From positions 1,901,383-1,962,877 of the forward strand of contig MNCI01017909.1 of the NCBI GenBank assembly GCA_015680685.1: a stretch of 61,495 nt of DNA. Reading direction: 5' to 3'. The position numbers and the translations under genes were made by a program. How positions within the stretch are numbered: position 1 is the stretch's first letter; each line of letters opens with the position of its first letter. The notes below the pieces were generated by a model that was not told the origin of the DNA, did not search any database, and worked only from the letters and a program-made list of their open reading frames with translations. Origin of the DNA: Gnetum montanum (lineage: Eukaryota; Streptophyta; Gnetopsida; Gnetales; Gnetaceae). This document shows, in pieces, positions 35,261 to 47,391 of this stretch.

Positions 35261-37723
35261 ATGTCTTCTCACAGGAGAGATGCATTTGAACCACTGGTGC
35301 TGCAAGGATGTCGGGTGGTGTACAAACATCTCGATGAATATGTCTCTGATTTCACATTCATCCTACATCAGGATGAGCATCTTCAATGGTAGGACATGGA
35401 GCGTAGCATTGTGCTACCACCCAACCAAGCAGCTCCTGCGATGCTATATCACAATCTAGGTAGATTGGGCATCCAGGACTAGGTGGCAGAGTATGTCATG
35501 GAGGACCATTTCTACTGGGACTATCGTCCTACAGAGGCTCAACGGACAAGAGATCAGTAGCAGGCAGAGAGATATGAATAGTAGAAGGGGAAGTAATTCA
35601 CCAACTCCTTATTGTCGCAAGGGCTGCAAGACGATGGGGATCCCGTATTTCATGATACTCATTCAACCAAACTTCCCCTAGGGTAGTAGTTCATCCACTT
35701 AATCATTCAGAACAAACCTCCAAGTGACCATGATCCTCAAGGGGATGGAGGGTCACGTAGCAAGGCTAGGCTGGATGACCGAGGCCATCATTAGGGTAGA
35801 TGGGGAGATCATCGCCAGAGTGGTGGCGATGTCTCTTCTTCTTCTCCATCCTCCCCCTCTCCTGCGCCTTCCTCCAGCTCAAGCTTTGAGCATAACAGGG
35901 AAAGGATGGAGAGAAAGGACGATGGTAAACAAGTTCGAAAGGGAAAACATGAGGAAGCACATGACCAATCGCATGATGCTCACCAGTATGGGTAGTCAGA
36001 ATCATCAAAAACGTCATGGTCCCCAGTAGGACTATGATTCAGACGAGCCGTTGTTGGCCACTCGGAGCATGCTCCAGATTGTAGAGGCATTTCACATTCC
36101 AAGTAGACACATAAAGGATAGTCGAATCAAATAAGTTGATATGAACAACATCCCTAGATTTGAAGGGGGATACAACTGTGATTCGTAGACCCACCTGTAG
36201 GCGTTCCATGATGCCTGCACCCTGCAAAACATTGATAATGATTGGCAATGGTCGAAGCTGTTCCCTCGCACACTCATCAAAGAAGTTAAAAGTTGGTACC
36301 GGTCCTTGGAGCTGGAATCAATTAGAAGATGGAGTACAATGATTGAAATCTTCAATGAAAAATATCAAATGTACTCTAGAATGGCGAATCTAAGACGACA
36401 GATCCAAGGATGGAAACAAGGAAATCATGAACCCTTAGATGCCACCATGAGAAGGTATTACTCATTGTTACATCGGTGCCCTAGTCATGGTTATTCTCAG
36501 CAAGCACAGCTTCGCCACATTATTGATGGGCTCCATTTTGAAATGTGAAAGACCCTAGGTGTGTATGCCAAGGGACGATTGTCGGAGCTAAAGATCCATC
36601 AGTTGCAATGCCTCATTGATCAGGTGGCCAAGGAAGAAGGAGAGCTTAGGAAAAAGGAGAGTGCAGAAGAATTCAACTAGAACCCTTCCCTCAGGAAGAG
36701 GGAGGTCTAATTTTGTGATGAGGAGGATGAGTCACCACTGGAAGCAGTGGTTAATCGAAAGACTTTGCTGTTACAAATATTTGCATCTGAAATATCAGCA
36801 AAGGTGGATAAAATGTGGGACTCTTTGGACGAGAAATTCCAAAGTGTATTGAAAACTGTAGAAGAGTTCAAAGAACAGGGTAGTGACCGTGATCGGCGTA
36901 GGAAGAAGAAAGTTGAATGTGCCCTACATAAGGGTAAGGGAAAAGTTGCTGTAGCAGAGCAGGTTGCAGACTCTAACACTGAGGAGGATGATGGATGTGA
37001 TGTATGCCAATATGAGCATCCTAAGGGATGTTGTCCTGTGGTGTCACACCTTCAAGAGTCTGGGTTGTATGCCTTGAACCCTTGATTGGTGCAACGGTAG
37101 ACACCCTGAAGGTTGCCTTATCCACAAGGCAACCCCAGGCGATCCCACCAGCAGCAGCAAGGATATTATCCAAGTGGAATACTCCTACAACCGTATGAAT
37201 ACTTCCAATAGTGGAAGCAATCACAAGCATGGGGGATGCCACCTCCAAGGTAGCAGTACCCTTACAAGTAGTTAGATCCTTATGGGTACTATGTTCAGCA
37301 ACCGGTCTCTCTAAGAGACTCTTCCAGTCATGCGGCCTTTCCTAGTTACTACCATCCCCTAAATATTTTAGACATCCATCTCCATCACCCAGGGGGACAA
37401 AACCAAATCTCTTCTACCCTCCGTCACTTTCTTCTGTCACTCCTCCACATCATCCCACTCAGTTGCCACCTGCTCCATCCATGTAGGGAGAAATACCTTC
37501 ATAGCCACAACAAAGAAATGCTATGAGGGCTATTAACTTACAATCGGCACCTCAGTTGAGTGGACCAGAACCCAAACAATGCAAACATCCTTTTTTCTAG
37601 TCCAATAATCTAAACACACCCTCACCTATGCCTATGGTCAATACCTCCGAACCTACCAACGCCTCCAACATCATACTGCCTGAGCAATCCTCTGCTCCGC
37701 CGCACTCCAACATCTAGACGGTC
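35261..37723 (+). pseudogene. gag: Gag of RT5
   Basis: The start is placed at ATG 35261 (MSSHRRDAFEP) by alignment with RT1 and RT2; an in-frame upstream ATG at 35198 is less likely. The DFTFILHQDEHLQW motif lies near 35349. After a charged and serine-rich stretch, the gag core spans about 36140-36660 (TLIKEVKSWYRSL, RYYSLLHRCPSHGYS). The zinc knuckle CX2CX3HX4C is at 36996-37034 (CDVCQYEHPKGCC). A P/Q-rich tail precedes the protease. Stops and frameshifts occur throughout. Confidence 0.85.
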
Positions 37724-38697
37724 ATGTTGACACATGCCGTGACCAATTGGATCAAAGCAGGTTCTCTTACCCAGAAATTGACAGATCCGGGAAGCCCCCT
37801 AATCTATCTTCAGGTAGTTGGGAACGAGCCATGCAAAGCTCTTTTGGACTCAGGGTCAGGGGTCAATTTGATCTCTCATGATATGTACAAGAACTGGAAC
37901 CTTCCCCCACTAAAGAAGAGCAACATCCGGCTTGAGTTAGCAAATCAGTCCATCACTATTCCCTTGGGTTTGGTGGAGGATATTATGACCATTGTTTGTG
38001 GGTGGTCCTACCCTACTGATTTCCTGGTCATCCGTGTAGAGAACTATAAGGGGAACTTCCCAATCATCATGGGAAGGGCCTGGCTAAGCGCGGTGGATGC
38101 ACGACTAGGACTCCGAGATCTGTCCTTGGAAATTTCAAAGGAAAATCCTTTCAGGAAGATCGAGAAGAAAAGAGTTCCATGCATCGCATACAGTGACTCA
38201 GGGTGCAACTGTGTGCAGCAGTTATGGTCTGCTAAGCGAATCTCCATTCAAGCATGCAGTCAATGTACCAAAGAATCACCTATTCAACAGTGCCTATACA
38301 TAGCAGCCACTAACCAAGAGGGCACCCAGTGGCTGACAGCTAATCCTACTAGTAGCACATTGTGCATGGAATCATTTGAGGGGCTAGTGCAAGCCTATGT
38401 TGACAACATGGATGAGATGGAGGAGATTCATCAACAAATTTTCACTATTGATGACCAAGATGATTGGGGAATGATACAAATCCTTGAGAGCTTCAAACAA
38501 GAGCCCCTAGAACTAAAGTCTTTACCAGCTCACTTAGAGTATGCATTTTTGCAAAATGGCAAGTCGGTAATTATCAATGCTGCTCTTGCTCCTAAACATA
38601 AAAAGAAGTTGCTGGTGATGGTAAATAGATGGGTTTCTGCATTCACATGGTCATATCCTGAGTTGACTGGAGTTGATCCCAGGGTCTACCAGCACTA
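37724..38697 (+). pseudogene. Protease and linker of RT5
   Basis: The longest intact pol segment: 324 codons without a stop. Retropepsin-like motif LLDSGSGVNLIS near residue 45, then DFLVIRV and PIIMGRAWL near residue 120. The remaining 200 residues are the linker towards RT, including cysteines (CNC, CSQC) shared with RT2. The internal ATG at 37724 is probably not a real start, because the frame is expected to continue from gag. It ends at a TAG where RT2 also has a stop. Confidence 0.85.
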
Positions 38698-38699
38698 GA

Positions 38700-39490
38700 T
38701 CTATCTTGACCCTTCAATGAAGCCATGACAATAGCCATAAAGATGGTTAAATCCCAAATCGAAGTAGGTTGTAAAAAATGAAATTGAACAGTTGCTAAAA
38801 GCAGGATTCATCTATTCTATCACCGCTAGTGAATGGGTTAGCCCACTCATTATCATACCCAAGAAAGGTGGCAAGTGAAGGGTCTATATTGATTTCTCGT
38901 TGCTCAACATGGCAACCTTCAAGGACCACTTCTTGCTCCCATTTGTGGACCAGGTGTTGGACACCATCGTAGGACACTAATATTACAGCTTTTTAGATGG
39001 TTATAGTGGTTATAAAAAAATACAAATAGCACCAGAGGACCAGGCCAAAACTACTATCACAAGTCCATGGGAGAATTTTGCATATAAGAAGATGCCCTTT
39101 GGTCTATGCAATGCACCTATGACGTTCCAACGTCTTGTGCTAAGCATCTTCCAGCAACAAATCAGCAATGGTGTAGAAGTCTTCATGGATGAATTCTCCA
39201 CCTATGGGGCCACGTTCGAGCAAGCCTTGAACTGTCTAGAGTAGGTTCTAATGTGGTGTGTAGACACCAATCTGTAGCTCAATTGGAAAAAGAGCCATTT
39301 GATGGTTCAAGAGGGCATTGTGTTGGGGCATCACATCTCATCAACAGGGATTAGCGTAGACCCTGAAAAGATCAGAAAGAATAACCCACCAACCAAGTAC
39401 CATCAAAGATGTGCAGTCATTCCTTGGACATACTGGTTACTACCAGTGTTTCATAGAGTGCTTCTCGAAGATAACCAGGCCATTGGTAGA
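38700..39490 (+). pseudogene. Reverse transcriptase of RT5, catalytic motif altered
   Basis: Motifs in order: WVSPLIIIPKKGGK, LLNMATFKDHF, SFLDGYSGY, KMPFGLCNAP. The active-site motif reads FMDE (39182-39193) instead of FMDD, so the second metal-binding aspartate is lost. Then LNWKKSHLMVQEGIVLGH. A frameshift follows near 39400. Several TAG codons stand where CAG would be expected. Confidence 0.87.
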
Positions 39491-39975
39491 ACTTACAAAG
39501 AAGGACGCTCCGTTCGTTTAGACCAAGGAATGCAAGTTTGCATTCCAAGCGCTGAAACAGAAGCTCGCAGAAGCTCTGGTTCTACGGGCACCTGGTTAGT
39601 CCAGACCTTTTCACATTATGATGGATGCCTCCAACTACACCTTGGGAGTCATGCTTACACAGTGTGATGATTAGAAACGTCCATATTATATCCACTGTGC
39701 AATCCGTAGCATTGTGGGTGCACAGCTGAGCTATACCACCACCGAGAAGGAATTGATGGCAGTGGTGTTCACATTAGACAAATTCTAGCACTATGTGCTC
39801 AGATACGAGGTGTTTATGCACACTAACCATAGTGCTATGTAGTTCTTGATGAACAAACCAATGGTGAGCCCCTGCATAATCTGGTGGCTGGTGATTATTT
39901 AGGAGTTTGATCTTACCATGGTAGATAGAAAGGGGATTGAGAATGTGGTTGCTAACCACTTCTCTCAGTTACGAT
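39491..39975 (+). pseudogene. RNase H of RT5
   Basis: LVELTKKDAPFV, FAFQALKQKL, MMDASNYTLGVMLTQ near 39615, TTEKELMAVVFTLDKF near 39740 and HTNHSAM near 39820. Better preserved in motif content than RT2 but with stops. Confidence 0.83.
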
Positions 39976-41279
39976 GGGATGACACAGAAGAGAAGGAGCC
40001 TTTATTCGATCAATTTCTAGATGAACTCCTCTTCACAAGTGTTGTTGATCCTCAAGTACCCAAGGAATCCCCTTAGTTCAACCGCATCCTCACCTACCTT
40101 ACAACCTAGGAGCTACCAAAAGAATGGAACCATCGGTAGAAACAACAATTTCTCCCTAAGGCCAAACATTTTATGGAAATCAACGGCCGCCTCTACAAGG
40201 TGTGCGCAGATGGCTTGGTTTGATGGTGTGTCCTTGACGATGATACACTGGATGTCCTCCAAGATGCTCATGAGGGCCCTTGTGGGGACCACTATTCTGG
40301 ATGCTGAACGACCATTACAATCTTGCTTGTTGGGTATTACTGGCCTACAATTTTTAGGGATGCACAATGGTTCACCTGCTCCTGCGAACGATGCCAAAGA
40401 GATGATGGGATGTCGGCATGGTTGGAGGAACCTCAACAGTGGATCCAGCCACTAGAGCCCTTTGACATCTGGGGTATCGACTTCATGGGGCCCATCACCC
40501 CCTTGTCAAATGGAAAGGCATACATCATCGTGGTGGTGGACTACTATACAAAGAGGGCATAAGCAACAGTCGTTATTGACTGTTCTTTCAACACCGCCAC
40601 ATGATTTGTCCAGCAAAAAATCATTACTGGGTTTGGAGTGCCATGTGCACTCATTTTTGATAATGGGACTCACTTCACGGGTGTCACTTTTTGAAAACTC
40701 ATACAATGCTTAGGGGTAACACATAAATTTACAACACCCTATCACCCCCAAGCCAATGGGTAGGCTGAAGGCACCAATAGGGAGATCACCAAGATCCTTA
40801 CCTACACCATTAGCAAATACAGGAGGGATTGGAGCACCAAGCTCAACAATGCCCTATGGGCCTATCGCTCCACTTGGAAACTTCCTGTAGGGTACTCTCC
40901 CTATGAGTTAGTGTACAAAAAATTACCAACACTTCCAATCCAAGCAAAACTTCAGATACTATCCACCACCAGTGACCTCAACCTTGACCTACCACTAGCA
41001 CAACGTGAACTATTAATCAATTTGAGTGTGCTAGATGAGAACCGATTAGTGGCCCTATTTTCAAATGAAACCCACAAGGCCTATAACAAGAAACAAAATG
41101 ATCTTATGATTCTAAAGGTCACATTTAGATGTGGAGACAAGGTATTCTATTGGAACCCATCACATGTATCCCAATCGAAAAAGTTTCAGACACTATGGGA
41201 GGGACCTTATATTGTCTCCGAAACCTTCCCATCTAGAGCCTTTCTCATCCACAAACCTGGGAATCTTACCAAAACATAG
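39976..41279 (+). pseudogene. Integrase of RT5
   Basis: Zinc-binding region AHEGPCGDHYSG then CSCERCQ (about 40267-40392). The catalytic core keeps all three acidic residues: WGIDFMGP near 40470, FDNGTHF near 40656, and AEGTNREI near 40766, although the Gln before AEG is a stop. The C-terminus contains WKLPVGYSPYELVY and LWEGPYIV (GPY/F-like). The last stop at 41277 is a TAG followed by readable sequence similar to RT2, so the ancestral end may be slightly further on. Confidence 0.87.
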
Positions 41280-43014
41280 TTATTCAACCACCAACAATTC
41301 AAACCTTTTCGTGAGCTCCACACAACGAGTACCACCACCTTGTCATCAGCCAGTCGTCCAAGCTCCATTTTTCGTGTCTCCTTGTTTCCATCCAATCGTG
41401 GGGGAGACCTTCATCCCTGCTGGTCCATTCCCTACTCCCCTCACAATTTTATCATTTTTTTTGTTTTACAATTTTTTGTTTTCCACTTTTATGCTTTGTC
41501 ATTTTTTGTTTTACAGTTTTTGTTTTACACTTATTGTTTTTCACCATCGTTCCTACGTTTGCACATTCTTTGCACCTCTTTTCATTTTCTTTAATTATTT
41601 TTTGTTTTTCTGCTTGTCTATTTTTTTCATGTAATGGTAGACGTTGTTATATTGTCTTCAGACATTTGACATGGTCAGTTTTCATTACGATGGGTACTAT
41701 AATAGTCTTTCTCATTATCTGGCTCCTACCATTGCATGGTTGTCCTTGGATTTTATGTTGTTTTCACTTCATAAACTCGGCAGTGAGTCCACGTCATTCG
41801 CCCATTCACCATTCCATGGTTTTCCTTTTGTTGCGAACATCACTTAACAACATTTTAATTAATGTGTGACTTGTGTAGTTCCCGGACTACAGGATGACCC
41901 AATGGTTTGAATTAAGTGTGACTTCAAGGGGAATTCTTTATGCATTGTTCTGTTCTATTCCCCGAGTTGCCAGTGTGTCCTCACGGATTTCCTCCCACTC
42001 CACGTCTCTCTCCATGGAAGCTTTTGGGTAGTTCAACCTTGCATGGTATGATCCTCACTAAAAAAATTTTAAAAATTCAAAAAAAAAGAAAAAGAAGAAA
42101 AAACAAAATAAACAAATAAAATGAGAATTCAAAGCACACCCCTTGGTCAAATGCATGCAAACACACATGGGTCTTCACATGGTGTGGTTGCCCTACACAA
42201 AAGAAAAGAAAAATGAATCACGGGGGAATTCAAAGCACACCCCTTAGACCGCCTCTCACGGGCCATATGCTTTAGTTGTGGGACTTCCCTGGTCCCCTCT
42301 AACTTTGTCCCATTTCACTTCCTTCTTCTCATGTTTCCTAGAGTGGTGGTTCTCTATGGGGTCATTCTTGTTTCCTTGGGGGATGGTCAGGACTTCGTTT
42401 ATTGCTGCGATGTCACTAATTGTGGATGGTTTTGGGCCTAACTTCAGGAAGGTTCTACCAGGTCGCTTAACCACGATCACACACGGAGTTTCATGTGGAC
42501 AACACTCGGACTTTCCATTCTCTCCTCTTCCTCTATTCCCACTTCTTTCCATACTCACCTCACTGCCCTTTTTATGTTTTGTGTGTTTGTCGTGTTTTCT
42601 GTAGGTCTCTCATGCCTTGGCGGGTTCTCTTGGTTTGGAGTCTTAATTGGCCAGCACCAATTCTTGACACCCAAGCCCATGAACCCTAGTGTTGCGGGTA
42701 TGTAGGGGCTACAAAGGCTATTGCCTGCTATGGGGAGGACCCACATGCATATTTCTGGTTCCACTTGTTAAGCCTCCCATCCTTTGGATTTCTTGGTTGA
42801 CTAGTTTCAGTGTCCCATCGTTCGATTCCTTCCTCGCAGAGTTCTTTTTCAATCCCGTTCTCCAATTTTGTCTCTTTTTCATGCTTAATTCCCTTCCTCT
42901 TGTCTTCAACCATGATTAGGTCTTTTTTGTGCTTCAACTGCCTCAATTTGGGTTTTCAAATTCATCATTTCAGGTGTTTTATGGGTTGGTCAATGCTGGT
43001 CCATGGGTGAACAG
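41280..43014 (+). other. RT5 untranslated region between pol and third ORF
   Basis: T-rich tract (about 41440-41640), A-rich tract (42058-42125), two copies of GAATTCAAAGCACACCCCTT (about 42124 and 42228), a GTGACTTCAAGGGGA block near 41918 and the purine box at 42725-42745, all in the same order as RT2 where both exist. Open frames here are compositional. Confidence 0.7.
42725..42745 (+). other. Conserved purine box, RT5 copy
   Basis: TGCTATGGGGAGGACCCACA; see 7831-7851. Confidence 0.7.
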
Positions 43015-43063
43015 TGCTGCGTATACATGGCCCCGTTGACGCAGTGCCCAAACCCTATATATA
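43015..43063 (+). promoter_or_regulatory. Internal promoter of RT5 with its own U3-like module
   Basis: ACATGGCCCCGTTGACGCAG at 43025-43044 nearly repeats the block in the RT5 5' LTR U3 (ACATGGCCCCGTTTACGCAG, 34285-34304). A TATATATA box follows at 43056-43063, 12 bases on, against about 16 bases in the LTR. It is upstream of the third ORF. Confidence 0.65.
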
Positions 43064-43209
43064 CCCTACCACACTTCTTCATTTTTCCTCATTTGGAGTC
43101 CAAATTGAGGAGATTTTTCACCATTTTTTCTCCCTAACCCTTCCCAACGCACCTACATTCCATCGTGTGTCCGCATCAACCTGTCCTTGCCCTTTTTACG
43201 CACTTGGAG

Positions 43210-43435
43210 GTATGCTCTTAGTTGGGGGGGGGGGGTGGTGCCTTTGTGTAATTAATTAATTAATTCATTAGTTTTTTAATTACAAAAACTTTGTCCCTAA
43301 CCCCTAACTTAATGATTTGAGAAACTTAACAGTGTGCCTGTGCCATTAACATAACTTGGTCAAACTGAGAAAGTATATACGGACCATCTTAAACTACTTA
43401 TGAACAGTCTAATGGATGGTTATGTTTTATTGTAG
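43210..43435 (+). other. Putative leader intron before RT5 third ORF
   Basis: A donor-like GGAG/GTATGC at 43209/43210 and an acceptor TTATTGTAG ending at 43435, directly before ATG. Length 226 nt. It contains a poly-G polypurine-like box (43217-43237). The splice sites are predicted from consensus only. Confidence 0.5.
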
Positions 43436-46226
43436 ATGGCACCCAAACTAAGGCACCCAAGGGATGAAGGACCATCACAACCAAGGGACAAGCATCCACA
43501 CATGGGAAGGGGATGAGGAGTGCAACTGCCAAAGTATGTGGAGGGCTCTCATGCAATTGGGCCCTTCCGTGAAAGACTTGACGTGGGATCTGTTCACCAG
43601 ATTCCTGAAGAGGAGATTCCTAGTGAGAAATCACTAGGGGATGAGACTCCTGGGATAGCACCATAGCTTGAGGTCACCCTAACCCAAGGCTGAATTGATG
43701 CTATCATGCCATGTGAGGTGCAACGGACAGTCCTCCAAGAGTTAAATTTTGGACCATTCCTCGACCATGCTCCAGAAGACGTGAGACTCCAACTATAGAA
43801 CTCTCCGATGTGGCCAATCATCACAACTAGTGGTGAGTGGTACTTAGGAGAAACTTATCTCTTCTGGATGAATCAGAAACCAGGGTCAAGAGTAAGAATC
43901 AAAGACATTTATGTCTCTTACTCTTCAGAAACAATAGCGCAAGCTCTGGGGTTGCCTGAAATTGGGGCAGATGTGGTAGAAATTCCAAAGCAGGGCGATC
44001 CAGAGGTGAAGGTGTAATGGATCCAACGGTGCTACAGGGTAGAGTGCAAGGAATTTAGCTCCTTAACCATGGTGGAGAGAGTATACTCCAAGATATCATC
44101 TTACCATTTGAATCCAATGGTAAGACTCAGCAAAATCATAGCCTTCTCCACTCGTGCGTGTGCTACCTTGAGTGGAAAATTTCCCATGAGTCTTCCACAA
44201 CTGTTGTTTCTGGAGATTGAAAAAAGGTTCGCTAAGAAAGAACGTGGAAGACGAGCTCTCCCCTTTCTTTGCCTAATCTGAAAGTTATGCAAATGGGCAA
44301 GGATAGCACGATACTCTAATGATATCATCCGGCGCACCCCAAGTGCCTCGTGGCGAGAAATGATGAAAGATAAAATGCCTGCCATCACACAGATAGAGGA
44401 AGAGTAGCAACCACCTCCACCACCTGTACAAACAACGTAGCCGAGCTCGAAAAACATAGCAGAGTACATCCGCGAGATTCGAGAAATGCTCTTGAGCTAG
44501 CAAGAGCAATCTAGCAGGACTAGTGGGGGAGAAGAAAGTGGCTTAATTAGTCAAATTACTTGAAAGGGTAGGGTTGATATTCTCCACTGCCTGAGCACCA
44601 ATTCCACCTAGAACAGATCCAAGCATCCGAGATGTATCAATCGCAACATAGTAGTTATTCCCTGAAATCTTAGGGAATGCTGCTACTTTCTTGGTACGCT
44701 TAGAGGATGGTGAAGAGGCAATGGTCCTGGTGATGCAGCACCAAGGATAGGAATCTGAGGCCGAAGTGGTTGCTGATATAATTGCTATAGCTCTTAATGC
44801 ATTGGTAGCACCTATACCAAACATTCATGAACTACAAGATGTATAGGTGTCTGCCGGAACTTCGTGTAGCAAGATTGATGTAGCCTAACATGAAGAATTA
44901 TTGGACCGACTGGTAGGAACTAAGCAACTACTTCTGGATGTCTTCGACCTTCTGGACAACATCACTATAACCCAGTCGGAGCTTCTATCGGCAAGGGGCA
45001 AGAGCATTGTTTTGGAAGGGCAACTAGAAGCTGCTCAAGTTGCTTGTCAGCTCTTAGCAACAGAGGTAGCCCAATTAAGAGCCTAGCTTGCCAATCTAGC
45101 CATCCTCAATTATGAAATCACCAGAGTTGAAGCTTTTCAATAGCTTCAACTTAAACTTTAGGTCATTGAGGATGTGCGAGAGACAACGATTCTAGACAAG
45201 TCCATAGCAGATGCCCGAGCATATTATTTAGAGAAGGACTTGGTGAAGATTCATCAGGAGAATGTACAGTTGACCATAGAAGTTCATCGCCTGCACAATG
45301 TTGATTTCATCCACCAATAGCAGGAGGAGCTAGCCAGGGTGAACGCAGACATAAGAAGGTTGGCAACTGAAAATAGAAATCTATCAATGGAGGTTCAGGC
45401 ATTACGACAAAAGTCTGTAATCAAAATTGCCGCTTGGAAAAACGAGGCCCTAAAGTTCGAAAAAGTTAAAAATCATTACAAGGACCAAGTGGGATTGCAG
45501 AAGAAGGTAAACAAAAAGCACATTCAAGTCGCCAAAGCCAAGATGAACCAAGCGCTCTAACAACTCTGAGAGGGAGGCGATATATGGCCATCTATCTTTG
45601 ATGGATTGAATGCCTACAATACAACGGAGATCCGCCTAAAGAAGCTGCAAATTGAGGAAATGACATAATACATGGAGCTAGCCAACCTTTGATATGCAAA
45701 CCTGGCTATGCTCACAGCCGAGAGACTGCTGTTAGAGTTAGAAAAAAAAGTGATCACCTCGTATTCCTTATACGAGGATGAGTTCCAGGCACACAAGGCC
45801 ACTAAACAAAAGCTAGCAACAGTAAAAGCAGAACTTGAGGTCCTCTGCCCAAGCTTTGAAGGACAACGTACAGTCGCAGAGGATCTGGCCTGAAGAATGA
45901 ATGACTACCAGTAGCTGCAGGGATTAATTCAAGTGTTCGACATCAAACGCAAGCAGCTCGCAGGTTGGTTTGTCAACTTAAAAGAACTCTTTCTGGCGCT
46001 GCCTTGCCCTTGGGAAGTTCTAGTTCTAGCACACATTGGAGAAGCTACCTGGACTGTGAACAACCCCAGAAGCAAAGAAGAAAAAATAAGGGCTCTCTTG
46101 GAGGCTTTCTGGCTGCCTCCAGAAGTTGTAGCTACCGCAGGACTACTGACATCCATGCCATCACCAATGCATGGGCCAGAGGCTGGAGAAGGTCCATCAG
46201 AACCACTACCCCTAGGGACGGTGTGA
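43436..46226 (+). pseudogene. Third ORF of RT5 (plant-transposon domain plus coiled coil)
   Basis: About 930 codons from ATG 43436 (MAPKLRHP) to TGA 46224-46226. The N-terminal domain is in frame: WYLGETYLFW at residue 135, YSSETIAQALGLPEI near residue 162, AFSTRACATL near residue 235, LPFLCLI near residue 275. A proline-rich linker follows, then one frameshift between about 44280 and 44900, then a long heptad-like coiled coil (44900-45560, 45600-45890: LEGQLEAAQ, ELARVNADIRRL, KLATVKAELEVL). The C-terminus ALPCPWEVLVLAHIGEATW, with RSKEEKIRALLEA, matches RT3 and RT7. Position after pol is that of Athila env-like ORFs. No signal peptide or membrane helix is evident. Function unknown. Confidence 0.78.
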
Positions 46227-46468
46227 TCTTCTCCAGTAATTTTATGCATCATCCTACACAGCAAAGCCTCCAGAACCAGTGAGGTGTTCAATTTTTTCTC
46301 TGAACACTATCATTTTTGTAATTTTTCCTCCTCTATAACTCGGGCAGTTCATCAAATTTATGTTGTGTCATGTGTGTGTCATGTATTTGTTTAAGTTATG
46401 TGTGTTGTAAATAAGAATCCATACCTTCCAAATTGTAAAGTAACTCAAGGACGAGTTTTTGCTCAGTT

Positions 46469-46477
46469 GTGGGGGTA
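46469..46477 (+). other. RT5 polypurine tract
   Basis: GTGGGGGTA directly before the 3' LTR. Confidence 0.8.
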
Positions 46478-47391
46478 TGATGAAGTGTCATTTAGTCAAT
46501 GCGTCAACTGGGCCACGTATACGTGGCTGTGTATATGCAACCACATCGATGCAGGCCCGTCGACGTAGCCTCCCTGCATCGATGTGGCCCTGTTTACACA
46601 GCCATCTTTCCTGACCTATAAATAAGAGGGCCTTCTACCTCATTTAGGCATCTTTTTGAGTAGTTGTAGCGAAGCTCTTGTAGTTTGTTCCCACAAGAGA
46701 TAGAATATTTTCCAAGTTCCCGCAGAAGGTGTAAGAAAAGTGATCAGATCTTTATACGAGCGTTGATGTATCTGAGCCCATTGGCGTGACGGCAATAAAG
46801 ACGAACTGTTCAAGCAATCGTTGCAGCATTCGAACTTAGTTATTCTATGCAATTAATAGTTTAATATGTTTATGCTTTATTAGTTACTTGTCAATTACTT
46901 ATGTTTTCATTATTGTAATTTCAATTGTTATTGTTCATTTGTAGTTCGTTAAGGCCATAAGTACGACCATGTCGAATGTAACCCAAACACTTGGTAAGCC
47001 CAGTGATGCTTAATGTCTGGTAACCCAGAAGTGTTAGGAGATACTCAGAATGTGCTCGGAAGATGGGACCAGATACTTATGTTAGAAATAGTTAAAATTT
47101 AGATTAGGATAATTTTAGATTAATTAATATTCTATCCTTATTTTCCAAGATAATTAGTCGTCGAAAAGATAATTAAAAAGATATAAAAATCATTAGCCTT
47201 AATCTCACTTAACCAACGTAAACAAAACTTCACAAGTGAGATTAGGATGACAACAACCGTTCTAACCTAAGGTTTCACTGGTTAGAAGTCTAGTGTATGT
47301 TAAGTGCTTGTAGTCTGCGGATTTCGACCGAGTTGCACGTGAACGCTCGTGATTCATATGGTTGGGCATAGGGATAACTAGCCGCTCATCA
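46478..47391 (+). repeat. RT5 3' LTR
   Basis: 914 bp, TGATGAAG...CTCATCA. The U3 carries a perfect 14-bp palindrome (CCACGTATACGTGG, 46513-46526) and a perfect 15-bp inverted repeat with a 17-bp centre (46541-46555 and 46573-46587), each arm containing ATCGAT. TATAAATA at 46617-46624, AATAAAGACGAAC near 46794. Confidence 0.93.

Larger units (their letters stand above)
34223..47391 (+). mobile_element. RT5: Athila-like element with gag, pol and third ORF
   Basis: A 13.2-kb element with LTRs of 872 and 914 bp, tRNA-Asp type primer site, gag, protease, RT, RNase H, integrase, an untranslated region, internal promoter, spliced leader, third ORF and polypurine tract. It is the only copy in the window with both pol and the third ORF. 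Stops and a few frameshifts make it inactive. The 5-bp duplication expected at its ends is not clear (AACGT against AACAC). Confidence 0.93.

Noticed and set aside
41340-43010. Several open frames of 60-110 codons on both strands
   Set aside because: They are T-rich or A-rich compositional frames in the untranslated region shared with RT2, without motifs.
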